A DNA stretch of 64,000 nt from Jannaschia rubra (GCF_001403735.1 NZ_CXPG01000024.1:23072-87071); one strand, 5' to 3'. Shown: positions 44,826-54,838, counted from the first letter of the stretch. Notes: generated by a model not told the origin, from the letters alone. Made by a program: numbers and translations.

Positions 44826-45622
44826 CCCCCGTCGAGGTGATCCGCGGCGACGGCCCGGTCGTGCTGGGTCTGCCGCATACGGGCACGCATGTTCCGGACG
44901 CCATCGCCGCCCGTCTGAACGCGCGCGGGCGCGGGCTGGACGATACCGACTGGCATGTCGAGCGGCTCTACGACGGGCTGCTTGTCGGTGCCACGACGGT
45001 GCGGGCGACGTTCCATCGCTACGTGATCGACGCCAACCGCGACCCGGCGGGCGCCTCGCTCTATCCGGGGCAGAACACGACCGGGCTGGTTCCGCTGACG
45101 GATTTCGACGGCGAGGATATCTGGGACGAGCCGCCGACCGCGGACGAGATCGAGGCGCGCCGGGCGGCGTTCCATGCGCCCTATCATGCCGCGCTTGCCG
45201 CCGAACTCGACCGGGTGCGCGAGGTGCATGGGGTGGCGATCCTCTACGACTGCCATTCGATCCGGTCGCATATCCCTTTCCTGTTCGACGGCACCCTGCC
45301 CGATTACAGCATCGGCACCAACGACGGCGCGGCCTGCGACCCCCGCGTCGAGGCTGCCGTCACGCGGATCTGCGCAGCCGCGGACGGCTATACCAGCGTC
45401 GCGAACGGCCGCTTCAAGGGGGGCTGGACGACGCGCCACTACGGCAGGCCCGCCGACGGCGTCCACGCGGTCCAGATGGAGCTGGCGCAATCGACCTATC
45501 TCGCCGCGGAAAGTGCGCCGTGGGACTATGACGACGACAAGGCATCCCGCCTGCGCCCGCATCTTGCCCGTATTCTCGACACACTCGCGGGCCTCGCCCC
45601 GCAGCTCGGAGGCCCCCGATGA
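44822..45622 (+). CDS. hutG: N-formylglutamate deformylase/amidohydrolase
   Basis: A 266-residue hydrolase releasing formate and L-glutamate from N-formylglutamate, the final step of the HutF/HutG route. It begins at GTG 44822, overlapping the hutH stop by four bases. Family motifs: [52 protein letters not shown] and [14 protein letters not shown]. The stop overlaps hutU by four bases. Confidence 0.94.
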
Positions 45623-47295
45623 CCGATCCCCGCAAGAACACCCGCGACGTCTATCCCGCCACCGGCACCGAGATCACCGCGAAGTCGTGGCTGACCGAGG
45701 CGCCCATGCGGATGCTGATGAACAACCTGCATCCGGACGTGGCCGAAAACCCGCATGAACTCGTCGTCTACGGCGGCATCGGGCGCGCGGCGCGGACGTG
45801 GCAGGATTTCGACACCATCGTCGCAGCGCTGCGCGATCTGGAGGACGACCAGACCCTGCTGGTGCAGTCCGGCAAGCCCGTGGGCGTCTTCCGGACCCAC
45901 AGGGACGCGCCGCGCGTGCTGATCGCGAACTCCAACCTCGTACCCCACTGGGCGACCTGGGACCATTTCAACGAGTTGGATAGGAAGGGTCTGGCGATGT
46001 ACGGCCAGATGACCGCCGGGTCGTGGATCTACATCGGCAGCCAGGGCATCGTGCAGGGCACCTATGAGACCTTCGTCGAGGCGGGGCGGCAGCATTACGG
46101 CGGCGACCTCACGGGCAAGTGGATCCTGACCGGGGGCCTCGGCGGCATGGGCGGCGCGCAGCCCCTGGCGGCGGTGATGGCGGGGGCCTGCTGTCTTGCC
46201 GTCGAGTGCAATTCCGACAGCATCGATTTCCGCCTGCGGACCCGCTACGTCGACGAGCGGGCCGAGACGCTGGACGAGGCGCTCGGGATGATTGAGCGCT
46301 GGACCAAGGCGGGCGAGGCCAAATCCGTGGGCCTTCTGGGCAACGCGGCCGATGTGTTCCCCGAACTGGTGCGGCGCATGAAGGACGGCGGCCCCCGCCC
46401 CGACATCGTCACCGACCAGACCTCCGCCCACGATCCGATCAACGGCTACCTGCCGCAGGGCTGGACCATGGCCGAATGGCGCGACAAGCGCGAGAGCGAC
46501 CCGAAGGCGGTGGAAAAGGCGGCGCGGGCGAGCATGAAGATCCATGTCGCGGCGATGGTGGACTTCTGGAATGCGGGCGTGCCGACCCTCGATTACGGCA
46601 ACAACATCCGGCAGGTGGCGCAGGACGAGGGGCTGGAGAACGCCTTCGCCTTTCCCGGCTTCGTGCCCGCCTACATCCGCCCGCTGTTCTGCCGCGGCAT
46701 CGGGCCGTTCCGCTGGTGCGCGCTGTCGGGCGACCCGGAGGACATCTACAAGACCGACGCGAAGGTGAAGGAGCTGATCGACGATCCGCATCTGCACAAC
46801 TGGCTCGACATGGCGCGCGACCGGATCTCGTTCCAGGGTCTGCCCGCGCGCATCTGCTGGGTGGGCCTCGGGGTACGCGACAAGCTGGGCCTCGCCTTCA
46901 ACGAGATGGTGCGGACGGGCGAGTTGAAGGCCCCCATCGTGATCGGGCGCGATCACCTCGACTCGGGGTCCGTCGCCTCGCCCAACCGCGAGACGGAGGC
47001 GATGAAGGACGGGTCCGACGCGGTATCGGATTGGCCGCTCCTGAACGCGCTTCTCAACACCGCCTCGGGGGCGACCTGGGTGTCGCTGCATCACGGCGGC
47101 GGCGTCGGCATGGGGTTCAGCCAGCATTCCGGCATGGTGATCTGCTGCGACGGGACCGAGGAAGCCGACGCGCGCATCGCCCGCGTGCTCTGGAACGACC
47201 CGGCCACGGGCGTCATGCGCCACGCCGATGCGGGCTATGACGACGCGCTCGATTGCGCGCGCGAAAAGGGGCTGAACCTGCCGGGGATCCTCTAG
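45619..47295 (+). CDS. hutU: Urocanate hydratase (urocanase)
   Basis: A 558-residue NAD-dependent enzyme hydrating urocanate to imidazolonepropionate, the second step of the pathway. Hallmarks are [20 protein letters not shown], the NAD-binding [14 protein letters not shown] near 173-186, [14 protein letters not shown], and the conserved [18 protein letters not shown]. Length is typical of the family. It is last in hutIHGU and ends 12 bases before the convergent hutC. Confidence 0.97.
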   Translation: MTDPRKNTRDVYPATGTEITAKSWLTEAPMRMLMNNLHPDVAENPHELVVYGGIGRAARTWQDFDTIVAALRDLEDDQTLLVQSGKPVGVFRTHRDAPRVLIANSNLVPHWATWDHFNELDRKGLAMYGQMTAGSWIYIGSQGIVQGTYETFVEAGRQHYGGDLTGKWILTGGLGGMGGAQPLAAVMAGACCLAVECNSDSIDFRLRTRYVDERAETLDEALGMIERWTKAGEAKSVGLLGNAADVFPELVRRMKDGGPRPDIVTDQTSAHDPINGYLPQGWTMAEWRDKRESDPKAVEKAARASMKIHVAAMVDFWNAGVPTLDYGNNIRQVAQDEGLENAFAFPGFVPAYIRPLFCRGIGPFRWCALSGDPEDIYKTDAKVKELIDDPHLHNWLDMARDRISFQGLPARICWVGLGVRDKLGLAFNEMVRTGELKAPIVIGRDHLDSGSVASPNRETEAMKDGSDAVSDWPLLNALLNTASGATWVSLHHGGGVGMGFSQHSGMVICCDGTEEADARIARVLWNDPATGVMRHADAGYDDALDCAREKGLNLPGIL

Positions 47296-47307
47296 CCCGG
47301 CGAAGCC

Positions 47308-48027
47308 TCAATACCGCGTCATCATCCGGTGTCCGGGCCGCCAGGCGAGGCGGACATGGGTGATGGCGCGGCCTTGCCACCAGGTGGCGCGTTCGGCCAC
47401 GAACAGCGCGGCCCCCCGCTCGCACCCCAGATGCGCGGCCAGAACGTCGTCGGCCGCGGCGGCCGAGAAGGCGATTTCGGCATTGGAAAACGGCACCGTC
47501 GCAACCAGCCATTCGTTGGGGCTGATCCGGTCGAAATCGGCTGTCTCGGCCTGCGGCAGCGTCGACAGGGAAATCCAGCGGTCCTCGAACTGATAGGGCG
47601 CCCCGTCGGCAAAATGCATGCAGGTCAGGTGGACGACCCGATCGCCCACATCGAGCTGCATCCGCGCCCGCAACCAGTCGGGCGCGTCCTGCACGGTCCG
47701 GTCGACGATGGCATGGCGATAGCTGGCGCCGGCTTCCTCGATCTCGATGCGGACGACGGGAATGTGAAAGCTCGCCTGGCGCAGGGGGGCCATGCGGACG
47801 CGCGTTCCCGCCTTGCGGCGCCGCTCGACGATGCCTTCGTCGGACAATTCGCGCATGGCGCGGTTCACCGTCGCCCGTGCGCAGCCATAGCTTGCCGCAA
47901 GCTCGACCTCGCTCGGCAGCAGGGTGCCCGGCCCCCAGACGTCGGAGGTGATGCGGGACAGGATGTCCGCCTTGACGTCTCGGAATGTCACGGTCACGTT
48001 TCGGCCCTGCCGCTTTGAGACAGACAT
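47308..48027 (-). CDS. hutC: HutC, GntR-family repressor of histidine utilisation
   Basis: A 239-residue regulator with a winged helix at about 14-78 (GTLLPSEVELAASYGCARATVNRAMRELSDEG without its first residues) and a UTRA effector domain behind it (WLRARMQLDVGDRVVHLTCMHFADGAPYQFEDRWI, quoted here only in part as DGAPYQFEDRWI). By family knowledge it binds GTMTAKAC sites and releases DNA when urocanate binds. The site at 42010-42021 between hutF and hutI is its likely target. It is 100 bases downstream of, and co-directional with, an amino acid ABC transporter operon, so it may be co-transcribed with it. Confidence 0.93.
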   Translation of the reverse strand: MSVSKRQGRNVTVTFRDVKADILSRITSDVWGPGTLLPSEVELAASYGCARATVNRAMRELSDEGIVERRRKAGTRVRMAPLRQASFHIPVVRIEIEEAGASYRHAIVDRTVQDAPDWLRARMQLDVGDRVVHLTCMHFADGAPYQFEDRWISLSTLPQAETADFDRISPNEWLVATVPFSNAEIAFSAAAADDVLAAHLGCERGAALFVAERATWWQGRAITHVRLAWRPGHRMMTRY

Positions 48028-48127
48028 AATGGCATCACGTTCGGTCTTGTGGCCATAGCCGATGGAGGAGGCGGCCGGAAGGCGCGCGGGAGCGCGATGC
48101 CCGGTCCCCCTGCCCCGCGCCGCACTG

Positions 48128-48904
48128 TCAGAAGCTGTTGCGTTCGTGGAAGGTTCGCAGGAACGACTGGATGCGCGGGTCCTCCGGTCGGGTCAGGATG
48201 GCCTCGGGCGTGTCCACGGCGACCAGTTCGCCCCTGTCCATGAAGGCCACCCGATCCGCGACATGCGCGGCGAAGCCCATCTCGTGGGTCACGACGACCA
48301 TCGTCATGCCCTCGCCGGCGAGCGTCTTCATCACGCCCAGCACCTCTCCCACGAGTTCGGGGTCCAGCGCCGATGTGGGCTCATCGAACAGCATCAGCCG
48401 CGGCTCCATAGCGATGGCGCGGGCGATCGCCACGCGCTGCTGCTGACCGCCCGAAAGCCGCGCGGGGTGGTTGTCCATCCGGTCGCCCAGCCCGACCTTC
48501 TCCAGCGCGGCTTCCGCCCGTGCCATCGCCTCGGCCCGCCGGAGCCTGCGGACGCGGAGCAGTCCTTCGGCCACGTTCTCGCGCGCGGTCATGTGCGGCC
48601 AGAGGTTGAACTGCTGGAACACCATCCCGATGGACTGCCGCATCCTGCGCAACGCACCTCCCGACATCCGGCGGCCGCCGGGCGCATCGTAGCCGATCAT
48701 CCGCCCGTCGATCCGGATTTCGCCGGAGTCGTAGACCTCCAGAAAGTTGATGCAGCGCAGGAGCGTCGATTTCCCCGACCCCGAGGGCCCGATCAGGCAG
48801 GTGACCTTGCCCGGCGGCACCGACAGGTCGATGGCCGACAGGGCCTGGAACGACCCATAGAACTTGTCGACCCCGCGGATCTCGACGGAGGATGCGTCAG
48901 CCAT
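48128..48904 (-). CDS. Polar amino acid ABC transporter ATP-binding protein (HisP/GlnQ type)
   Basis: A 258-residue ATPase with Walker [16 protein letters not shown] (about 39-53), Q-loop [17 protein letters not shown], signature [14 protein letters not shown] and Walker [15 protein letters not shown]. It energises uptake through the two permeases encoded upstream. Its start overlaps the preceding permease by eight bases. With hutC directly downstream, histidine or urocanate is a reasonable substrate, but this is an inference from position only. Confidence 0.94.
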   Translation of the reverse strand: MADASSVEIRGVDKFYGSFQALSAIDLSVPPGKVTCLIGPSGSGKSTLLRCINFLEVYDSGEIRIDGRMIGYDAPGGRRMSGGALRRMRQSIGMVFQQFNLWPHMTARENVAEGLLRVRRLRRAEAMARAEAALEKVGLGDRMDNHPARLSGGQQQRVAIARAIAMEPRLMLFDEPTSALDPELVGEVLGVMKTLAGEGMTMVVVTHEMGFAAHVADRVAFMDRGELVAVDTPEAILTRPEDPRIQSFLRTFHERNSF

Positions 48905-49568
48905 GTCCCGGCCTTTCCAGCAGATGTCGTGTGATGCGCGTCTCGAGGCGCCGCCCCCCGCGCGAGATCAGCTCGACGAGACCCCAGAAGAACAGGGCGA
49001 GCACCAGATTGGCCTCCAGATAGCGGAACGTCTCGGTCGACATGCGCTGCACCTGATACATCAGTTCCGGCACGGTGATGACCGACAGGATGACCGTCTC
49101 CTTCGTCAGGATAATCGAGAAGTTGACCAGCGCCGGCAGGGCCGAGACCAGCCCGAGCGGAAGCAGGATGCGCCGCACGATGGCAGGTTCGGCCATGCCG
49201 ATGGCGCGCGCGGCCTCGGCCTGGCCCGGCGGCACGGCGTCGAAGCCCGACCGGAAGATCTCGGCGAAGTAAGGGCTTCCATAGATCGTGAGCCCGACCA
49301 GCCCCGCCGGCAGCGCGTCCAGCCGCAGGCCCACGAGAGGGCCGCCATAGTAGAGGACGAAAAGCTGCACGAGGAACGGCGTGCCGCGCACGACCTCGAT
49401 ATAGGCCTGAAGCACCCACCGCACGGGCCGCGCGCCGTAGCGCTGCGCCAGCGAGATCACGAGGCCGAGCGCCATGCCGAAGACCGTGCCGAAGGCCCAG
49501 GCGAGGATCGTGATCCCGAAGCCGCGCAGCAGGATCGGCGCGTATTGCCGCAGGACATCCCAGTCCAT
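48897..49568 (-). CDS. Polar amino acid ABC transporter permease 1
   Basis: A 223-residue inner-membrane protein of the HisM/GlnP type, starting at ATG 49568, which shares its first base with the stop of the other permease. It contains five hydrophobic helices, the family stretch [17 protein letters not shown], and the EAA loop [18 protein letters not shown] that contacts the ATPase. It pairs with the permease encoded immediately upstream. Confidence 0.93.
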   Translation of the reverse strand: MDWDVLRQYAPILLRGFGITILAWAFGTVFGMALGLVISLAQRYGARPVRWVLQAYIEVVRGTPFLVQLFVLYYGGPLVGLRLDALPAGLVGLTIYGSPYFAEIFRSGFDAVPPGQAEAARAIGMAEPAIVRRILLPLGLVSALPALVNFSIILTKETVILSVITVPELMYQVQRMSTETFRYLEANLVLALFFWGLVELISRGGRRLETRITRHLLERPGHG

Positions 49569-50215
49569 CAGACGGCCATCCTGTGTTCCAGGTATCGGCC
49601 CAGCCCGGCAAGGCACAGGTTGATCAGAAGGTAGATGCAGGCCGCGGCGATATAGACCTCCAGCGGGCGGAACGTCGTGGCCGCCTGCGCCTGGCTCGCG
49701 CGCGTGACTTCCATGATCCCGACGAGCGAGACGAGCGACGACGCCTTGACCAGCAGGATAAGTTCGTTGACCAGCGCGGGCAGCGACATGACCACCGCTT
49801 GCGGCAGGATGATCCGGGTCCACAGATCGCGATTGTTCATGCCCACGGCCACGGCTGCCTCGCTCTGACCGGGCGGCAGCGCCCCGATGGCGCCGCGCCA
49901 GATTTCCGAGATATAGGCGCTGGCGCATATGCCCACCGTCACCACGGCCGCGACGATGGCGGGCACGTTGATGCCGATGACCGGGAGCAGGTAGTACATC
50001 AACAGAAGCTGGACGAGGAGCGGCACTCCGCGCAGGAAGCTGACCCAGAGCGCCGCGACAAAGCGGGCCGCCCGCCACCGCGACAGGGCCGCGGCGCAGA
50101 CGAGGGCGCCGAGGACGAGGCCGAGCGCGATGCCCAGCCCCGAGACGAGCAGGGTATAGCGCGCCGCCCAGAGCAGGGGCCCGAAGCTGTCGAGGAATGC
50201 CTGGATCGAGAACAT
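49568..50215 (-). CDS. Polar amino acid ABC transporter permease 2
   Basis: A 215-residue permease of the HisQ/GlnP type: FLRGVPLLVQLLLMYYLLP, ISEIWRGAIGALPPGQSEAA (EAA loop) and five hydrophobic helices. It forms a heterodimer with the protein encoded at 48897-49568. It lies 60 bases behind the binding protein gene, with a strong hairpin in the gap. Confidence 0.93.
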   Translation of the reverse strand: MFSIQAFLDSFGPLLWAARYTLLVSGLGIALGLVLGALVCAAALSRWRAARFVAALWVSFLRGVPLLVQLLLMYYLLPVIGINVPAIVAAVVTVGICASAYISEIWRGAIGALPPGQSEAAVAVGMNNRDLWTRIILPQAVVMSLPALVNELILLVKASSLVSLVGIMEVTRASQAQAATTFRPLEVYIAAACIYLLINLCLAGLGRYLEHRMAV

Positions 50216-50238
50216 CAGGGCTCCGTTCCGCCGGGGTG

Positions 50239-50268
50239 CCTGCGGGAGGAGCGCGCCCCTCCCGCAGG
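50239..50268 (-). promoter_or_regulatory. Intercistronic stem-loop between binding protein and permease
   Basis: CCTGCGGGAGG and CCTCCCGCAGG pair perfectly over eleven bases with an eight-base loop, inside the 60-base gap after the binding-protein gene. Such hairpins protect the upstream message or cause partial termination, so that the binding protein is made in excess over the membrane components. Confidence 0.65.
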
Positions 50269-50275
50269 ATGCGCC

Positions 50276-51094
50276 TTACTGGCCCGGCGCGGTGGCCGGA
50301 AGCTCGGTGTAGCTGCCCAGCCACTTCGTCTGGATCGCCTCGACGCGGCCATCCTCCGTCATCTTCGCCATGGCGTCCTCGATGGCGGCCAGAAGCGTCT
50401 CGCTTTCCTCCTCGCGGCGAAGGACCCATGCGAAATAGGTGGGCTCCCCGAACTGCGCCGGCTCGAACTTGGCGAAGGTCTCCGGGCGGTTCTTCACCAG
50501 ATAGGTGAGGTTCGGCAGCGAGCCCGCCACCGCGTCGAGCCGTCCGGTGGCGAGATCGGCATAAGCCTCGTCGGTGGTGCCGTACTCCTTGACGTCGACG
50601 CCGCCCAGCGTCTCGCCGTAGGCCTGAAGCTGGCGGAACTGCGCGGTGCCCTGCTGGACGCCGACGGTCTTGCCAGCGATGTCCTCGGGCGCCGTCATCT
50701 CGTCGTTGCCCGCGGCCTTGACCAGCGCGACCGTCGCATCGGCGATGGGCGGCGTGAAGCTATAGCGCTCCAGCCGTTCGGGCGTGATCGTCACCGGCGC
50801 GATGACGATGTCGAACTTGCCCACCTCGAGCCCCGGCAACTCCGCCGTCCAGGGAATGTCCTGATAGACCGGCTCGACGCCGATCTCCTTGGCGACCTCG
50901 TCGAACAGGTCCTTGGTCATCCCCTCGTAGGTGCCGTTGTTGAGCATGTCGAACGGGGCGTAATGCATGTCGGTCGCGGTGACGATCTTGCCCGCGGCCT
51001 TGATGTCCTCGAGCTGGTCCGCCGCTGCGGGCATCGTGAAGCCGATGGTCGCAGCCCCCAGAAGGAGGCTGCCGAGTGTGGTCTTGAATGTCAT
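50276..51094 (-). CDS. Amino acid ABC transporter substrate-binding protein
   Basis: A 272-residue periplasmic protein starting at ATG 51094 with AGGAGA seven bases upstream. A signal peptide (LGSLLLGAATIGFTMPAAA) is followed by the family-3 binding fold: GKIVTATDMHYAPFDMLNNG, DIVIAPVTITPERLERYSFT, GKTVGVQQGTAQFRQL and ATGRLDAVAGSLPNLTYLV. The ligand-contacting Arg in the usual T-x-x-R position is visible (TPERLERYSF). Substrate unknown; a polar amino acid is expected. Confidence 0.93.
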   Translation of the reverse strand: MTFKTTLGSLLLGAATIGFTMPAAADQLEDIKAAGKIVTATDMHYAPFDMLNNGTYEGMTKDLFDEVAKEIGVEPVYQDIPWTAELPGLEVGKFDIVIAPVTITPERLERYSFTPPIADATVALVKAAGNDEMTAPEDIAGKTVGVQQGTAQFRQLQAYGETLGGVDVKEYGTTDEAYADLATGRLDAVAGSLPNLTYLVKNRPETFAKFEPAQFGEPTYFAWVLRREEESETLLAAIEDAMAKMTEDGRVEAIQTKWLGSYTELPATAPGQ

Positions 51095-51224
51095 GTTCTT
51101 CTCCTGTCCTGCGGTTGCGTCCGGCCCGGATGCCGGCGGTTTCGTCGGGCCCCGACGGGGCCGTTCACACGCGACACTCCACGGCGGAATCGCCGCGCAG
51201 GTCCAGCGGTAATTTTCGCGGGCG

Positions 51225-52385
51225 TCATCCCGCGGCCAGCATCTGGCCGGAAACGATGACCCGCTGGATCTCGCTCGACCCCTCGTAGATCCGCATGATG
51301 CGGAGATCGCGGACGATGCGTTCGACCGGGAAATCGCGTGTATAGCCGTAGCCACCATGAAGTTGCAGCGCGGTGTCCGCGATGCGCCCGGCGGCTTCGG
51401 ACGCGGCGAGCTTGGCCATCGCCGCGGCCAGCGAGAACCGCGCGCCGCTTTCCTCCGCCGCCTGCCGTTGCCGCGCGGCATCCTGCGCCAACAGAAGCGC
51501 CTGGCGGTAGGCCACGCCCATGTCCGCGATCATCCAGCGCACGCCCTGCCGTTCGGTCAGGGGTTGCCCGCCGATGACGCGCCCCTTCGCGTATTCCATG
51601 GCGGCCGACATGGCGGCATCGGCCATGCCCAGACATTGCGCCGCCACCTCGATCCGGCCATTGTCGAGAACCTTCATGGCGGTGCGGAACCCGTGCCCCT
51701 CCTCCCCCAGAAGCGCGTCCGGGGGCAGGTCGCAATCGAGGTTCAGGGTGAAGACATGCCCGCCCTTCAGGCCCATCGTCCGCTCGGGGGGGCCGGCCTC
51801 GAACCCCGGCGTGTCCTTCGGCACGATGAAGGCCGAGATGCCGCGATGCCCCTGCTCGGGGTCCGTCACCGCGAAGACGACGACGAAATCCGCGACCCCT
51901 CCGTTGGAAATGAAACACTTCGATCCCGTCAGGCGCCATCCTTGCGCGGTCCGCCGGGCCCGCGTCCGCATGTCCGCCGGGTCCGACCCGGCCGCGGGTT
52001 CGGTCAGGGCGAAGGCCCCGAGCGCCGCGCCGCTCGCCGCCTGTGGCAGCCAGTGGTCCCTTTGCGCTTCGGTTCCGCCGATCAGGATGGAATCGGTCGC
52101 CAGATAATGCGCCGTCAGCGCCGATGCGGTCGAACCGCAGGCGCCGGCGACGATGGACACCGCGCGCAGAAGCGCCGGTGCGGACAGGCCGCCGCCATCG
52201 TGCTCCTCGGGCAGGTTCGCCCCCAGCATTCCCGCTTGGCCCAGCAGCGCAAGCTGCGTGTGGACGAAGGCGGACGTCTCGTCCGTCTCGGCCGCATGCG
52301 GCGCGATCCGTTCCGCGCAGAGACGTGTGAGCATGTCGCAGAACGCGCGCTCCTCGGGGGCGAGCATGTGCCAGTCGTCCTGCAT
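51225..52385 (-). CDS. Acyl-CoA dehydrogenase
   Basis: A 386-residue FAD enzyme starting at ATG 52385, sharing a base with the stop of the CoA-transferase gene. Signatures: GAFALTEPAAGSDPADMRT (substrate and FAD contacts), KCFISNGGVADFVVVFAVT, LQLHGGYGYTRDFPVER, and RIYEGSSEIQR, where Glu368 is at the usual catalytic base position. It desaturates an acyl-CoA thioester at C2-C3. The preceding class III CoA-transferase presumably activates its substrate. The acid in question is not evident; the amino acid transporter downstream hints at an amino-acid-derived or carnitine-like compound. Confidence 0.92.
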   Translation of the reverse strand: MQDDWHMLAPEERAFCDMLTRLCAERIAPHAAETDETSAFVHTQLALLGQAGMLGANLPEEHDGGGLSAPALLRAVSIVAGACGSTASALTAHYLATDSILIGGTEAQRDHWLPQAASGAALGAFALTEPAAGSDPADMRTRARRTAQGWRLTGSKCFISNGGVADFVVVFAVTDPEQGHRGISAFIVPKDTPGFEAGPPERTMGLKGGHVFTLNLDCDLPPDALLGEEGHGFRTAMKVLDNGRIEVAAQCLGMADAAMSAAMEYAKGRVIGGQPLTERQGVRWMIADMGVAYRQALLLAQDAARQRQAAEESGARFSLAAAMAKLAASEAAGRIADTALQLHGGYGYTRDFPVERIVRDLRIMRIYEGSSEIQRVIVSGQMLAAG

Positions 52386-53533
52386 CAAGGCCGCTCCAGT
52401 CCCAAGGCGGCGAGAATCGCCGCGACATCCTTGCCCAGATCGGGCGCCCCCGTGGCCGCCACCGGTTTCCGACCGTCGAACCGCACCGGCTGGCCGACCA
52501 CGGGAACATGGCCAAGCACCGGATGCGGCAGGTCTTCCACCAGACCGCGCGCGACGGCATGCGGGCTCTGCGCCGCCTCCGCGATCGTCCAGATCGGCGC
52601 GGCGGGCAGCCCCTCCGCCGACAGGCCCGCAATGGCCGCATCCGTCGTATGCTGCTGCGACCACCGCCCGATCAGCTCGCGAAGGGCAGGCTCGTTCCCG
52701 GTCCGCAACTCGTCGGTGGCGAAGCGAGGATCTTCGGCCGCTTCGGGGGCGCCGATCAGGCCCGCCAGCCGCGTGAACTGCCTTCCGTTCAGCACCGCGA
52801 TGACGACCTGCCCGTCGCGCGTCGGAAAACACCCGAAGGGGGTGGAGAGCGGATGGCGGTTGCCGACCCTCTCGGGCAGCTTGCCGGCATAGAGATGCAG
52901 GGCGTGGCTTGTCGTCAGCATCGAGAAGAGCGCGTCGAACATCGCCACATCCAGGGTCGCGCCCTCTCCCGTCCGGTCGCGCTGCACCAGGGCGGCGGCG
53001 ATCGACCAGCTTGCGAACAGCCCGGCGATCAGATCGGCCACGCTCTCGCCCACCTTCATCGGTGCGCCGCCCTCCTCGCCGGTGGCGGCCATGAGGCCCG
53101 ACATGGCCTGCACGACCAGATCGTAGGCCGGCAGATCGCGGTAGGGGCCATCCTGGCCGAAGCCGGAAATCGAGCAGTAGATCAGCGCGGGGTTCGCGGC
53201 GCGGAGCGTCTCGGCGCCCAGACCCAGACGCCCGGCCACGCCGGGGCGGAAGTTTTCGACCACCACGTCGACGCTCGCCGCAAGCTTCAGCGCGACATCG
53301 AGATCGGCGGGGTCCTTGAGGTCCAGCGTCAGGCTTTTCTTGCCGCGGTTGTTCAGCAGGAAAAGCGCGCTCTCGCCCTCCCGGAAGGGGCCGACATGCC
53401 GGTAGTCGTCGCCGGCCGGCGGCTCCAGCTTGATGACGTCCGCGCCCAGATCCGCGAGAAGCGCCGTGCAGTAGGGCCCGGCCAGAACGCGGGTCAGATC
53501 GAGAACCCGGATGCCGGCGAGAGGTTTGCTCAT
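52385..53533 (-). CDS. CaiB/BaiF-family (class III) CoA-transferase
   Basis: A 382-residue enzyme beginning at ATG 53533 (MSKPLAGIRVLDLTRVLAGP), the normal start of the family. It moves CoA between carboxylic acids through an enzyme-bound aspartyl anhydride. Motifs: DLGADVIKLEPPAGDDYR, FLLNNRGKKSLTLDLK, VVENFRPGVAGRLGLG and AYDLVVQAMSGLMAATG, where Asp138 is the probable acyl carrier by position. Its ATG overlaps the TGA of a 27-codon upstream frame (ATGA). Coupled to the acyl-CoA dehydrogenase downstream, it forms a two-gene activation and oxidation module. Confidence 0.92.
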   Translation of the reverse strand: MSKPLAGIRVLDLTRVLAGPYCTALLADLGADVIKLEPPAGDDYRHVGPFREGESALFLLNNRGKKSLTLDLKDPADLDVALKLAASVDVVVENFRPGVAGRLGLGAETLRAANPALIYCSISGFGQDGPYRDLPAYDLVVQAMSGLMAATGEEGGAPMKVGESVADLIAGLFASWSIAAALVQRDRTGEGATLDVAMFDALFSMLTTSHALHLYAGKLPERVGNRHPLSTPFGCFPTRDGQVVIAVLNGRQFTRLAGLIGAPEAAEDPRFATDELRTGNEPALRELIGRWSQQHTTDAAIAGLSAEGLPAAPIWTIAEAAQSPHAVARGLVEDLPHPVLGHVPVVGQPVRFDGRKPVAATGAPDLGKDVAAILAALGLERP

Positions 53534-53613
53534 GCCCGGCCCTGCGACCCAGCCGCCGCCGGGCGGGCCGATGACGCATGTCGTCCGGTCGTGGCAGCCT
53601 TGCAGATCGACAT
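53530..53613 (-). CDS. Possible 27-residue leader peptide coupled to the CoA-transferase
   Basis: A small frame opens at ATG 53613 with GGAGGAGG eight bases upstream, the best ribosome site in this operon, and ends in TGA exactly overlapping the CoA-transferase ATG (ATGA). The product starts MSICKAATTGRH and is Ala/Arg/Ser-rich; it resembles no protein I know. The CoA-transferase itself has only a weak site (AGGGCCGGGC). So translation of the leader probably delivers ribosomes to it. It could be a regulatory uORF or a small protein. Confidence 0.5.
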   Translation of the reverse strand: MSICKAATTGRHASSARPAAAGSQGRA

Positions 53614-53642
53614 GACATCCTCCTCCAACGTGAATATGTATG

Positions 53643-53659
53643 CTCATAATAGCCATGAG
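53643..53659. promoter_or_regulatory. Weak inverted repeat upstream of the CoA-transferase operon
   Basis: CTCATaatagccATGAG lies in an AT-rich patch 30 bases before the leader ORF. Arms are only five bases, so it may be chance. The patch probably contains the promoter. Confidence 0.3.
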
Positions 53660-53799
53660 TGTCTACAAGAGAATCGAGCCCCCGAAACCCGATCCTCGCC
53701 CCCGCCCGGACAGGAGCCTTTGAATCGGGGCGTGCCGCAGCGGACACTTCGCACCGGACCCGCTCGTGTCTGGCCGGACACATCGCGGAACGGCGAGGC

Positions 53800-54705
53800 A
53801 TGCACTGGAGCGGTGCGCTGATGGTGGTGTCGGCGGCGATGCTGACGACGCCGGCATGGGCCCAGACGTCGGAGACCTGCGAGGGGTTGCTGGGCTATCC
53901 GCCTTCGGGCGGCGCGGTCACCTCGGCGCGCGTGGTCGATGCGGTGCACGACGGCCCCTTTCGGTGCCCTGCCCGCCTATTGCCAGGCGCGGGCGACGGC
54001 GCGGGCGCCCCGGTCATGGATCATTCGGGGCCGGTGGGCACGCAGATCGCATGTCTGATCCAAGCCAACACCAGCCCCGACGGCGAGCGCCTGTTGGAGA
54101 CCGACGACGCGGCCCTGATCGGTGACGCCGTGCTGGCCCAATGCGACGCCGCCGACGGCGAGGAGGACGGCGCGGTGGCCGATCCCGGTGCCTGCGAGGT
54201 CGACCTGCGCCGCCGACACGGAAGACGGCTATCTCGACGAGGCGGGACGGCCGCGCTCGCCGCTCGACCGGAAAGCACGCGGACAGCCGACGGAACGCAG
54301 CTCTACCCCGCCGGCATCATCCTCGGGTCCGAAGCGTTCCGGCCTGTCTTGCTGACGGGCACCGACAGCGCGGCGCCGCTGCTCGATGCCTTCACCGGGA
54401 ACGTCCTGGCGCACTTGGCCTGTTCCGACGATCCGGGTGCGGGCCACGACCCGCGCGACTTCGATCTGGCAACCGCCCCGGCCCGGATGGCGGCCGCGGC
54501 CACCTACAACGGCGAAGGCCCCGGCAGCTCGGCCTTCCACGCGGCGCGGGACGAAGCCGTGTCGCGGCACATGATCCCGGGCCTCGACCTCTGCGGCATC
54601 CAGAGCGGCCCCCCCCGCCTTACGCATGCCGATCTGGACCCGCTGACGGCGATGGAAGCCTGGCTCGACACCGGCACGCCGCCCGAGATGCTGCGGGCAC
54701 GATAG
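53800..54705 (+). pseudogene. Decayed tannase/feruloyl esterase-family gene
   Basis: The frame from ATG 53800 starts with a signal peptide (MVVSAAMLTTPAWAQT) and about 300 codons stay open, but the homology is broken. Near 53960 the family's LPAYC stretch is in another frame. The segment AVLAQCDAADGEEDGAVADP and later GTQLYPAGIILGSE are tannase-like calcium-loop and C-terminal stretches. The central part with the Gly-x-Ser-x-Gly nucleophile elbow is missing, and the arrangement is about 200 residues shorter than a normal 500-residue tannase/feruloyl esterase. A nonfunctional remnant is most likely. Confidence 0.72.
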
Positions 54706-54838
54706 AGGCATCCCGCCGCCCCCTTCGATCCGCAGGCGGACCCCGCGAGCCCGACGACCTGCAGCTTAGGCGGTCGGTCCTGGACGGAGTGACCAGAACG
54801 TCGCGCGGAGGGTGCCACCAAGGAGGCGGGCGGCCGCT

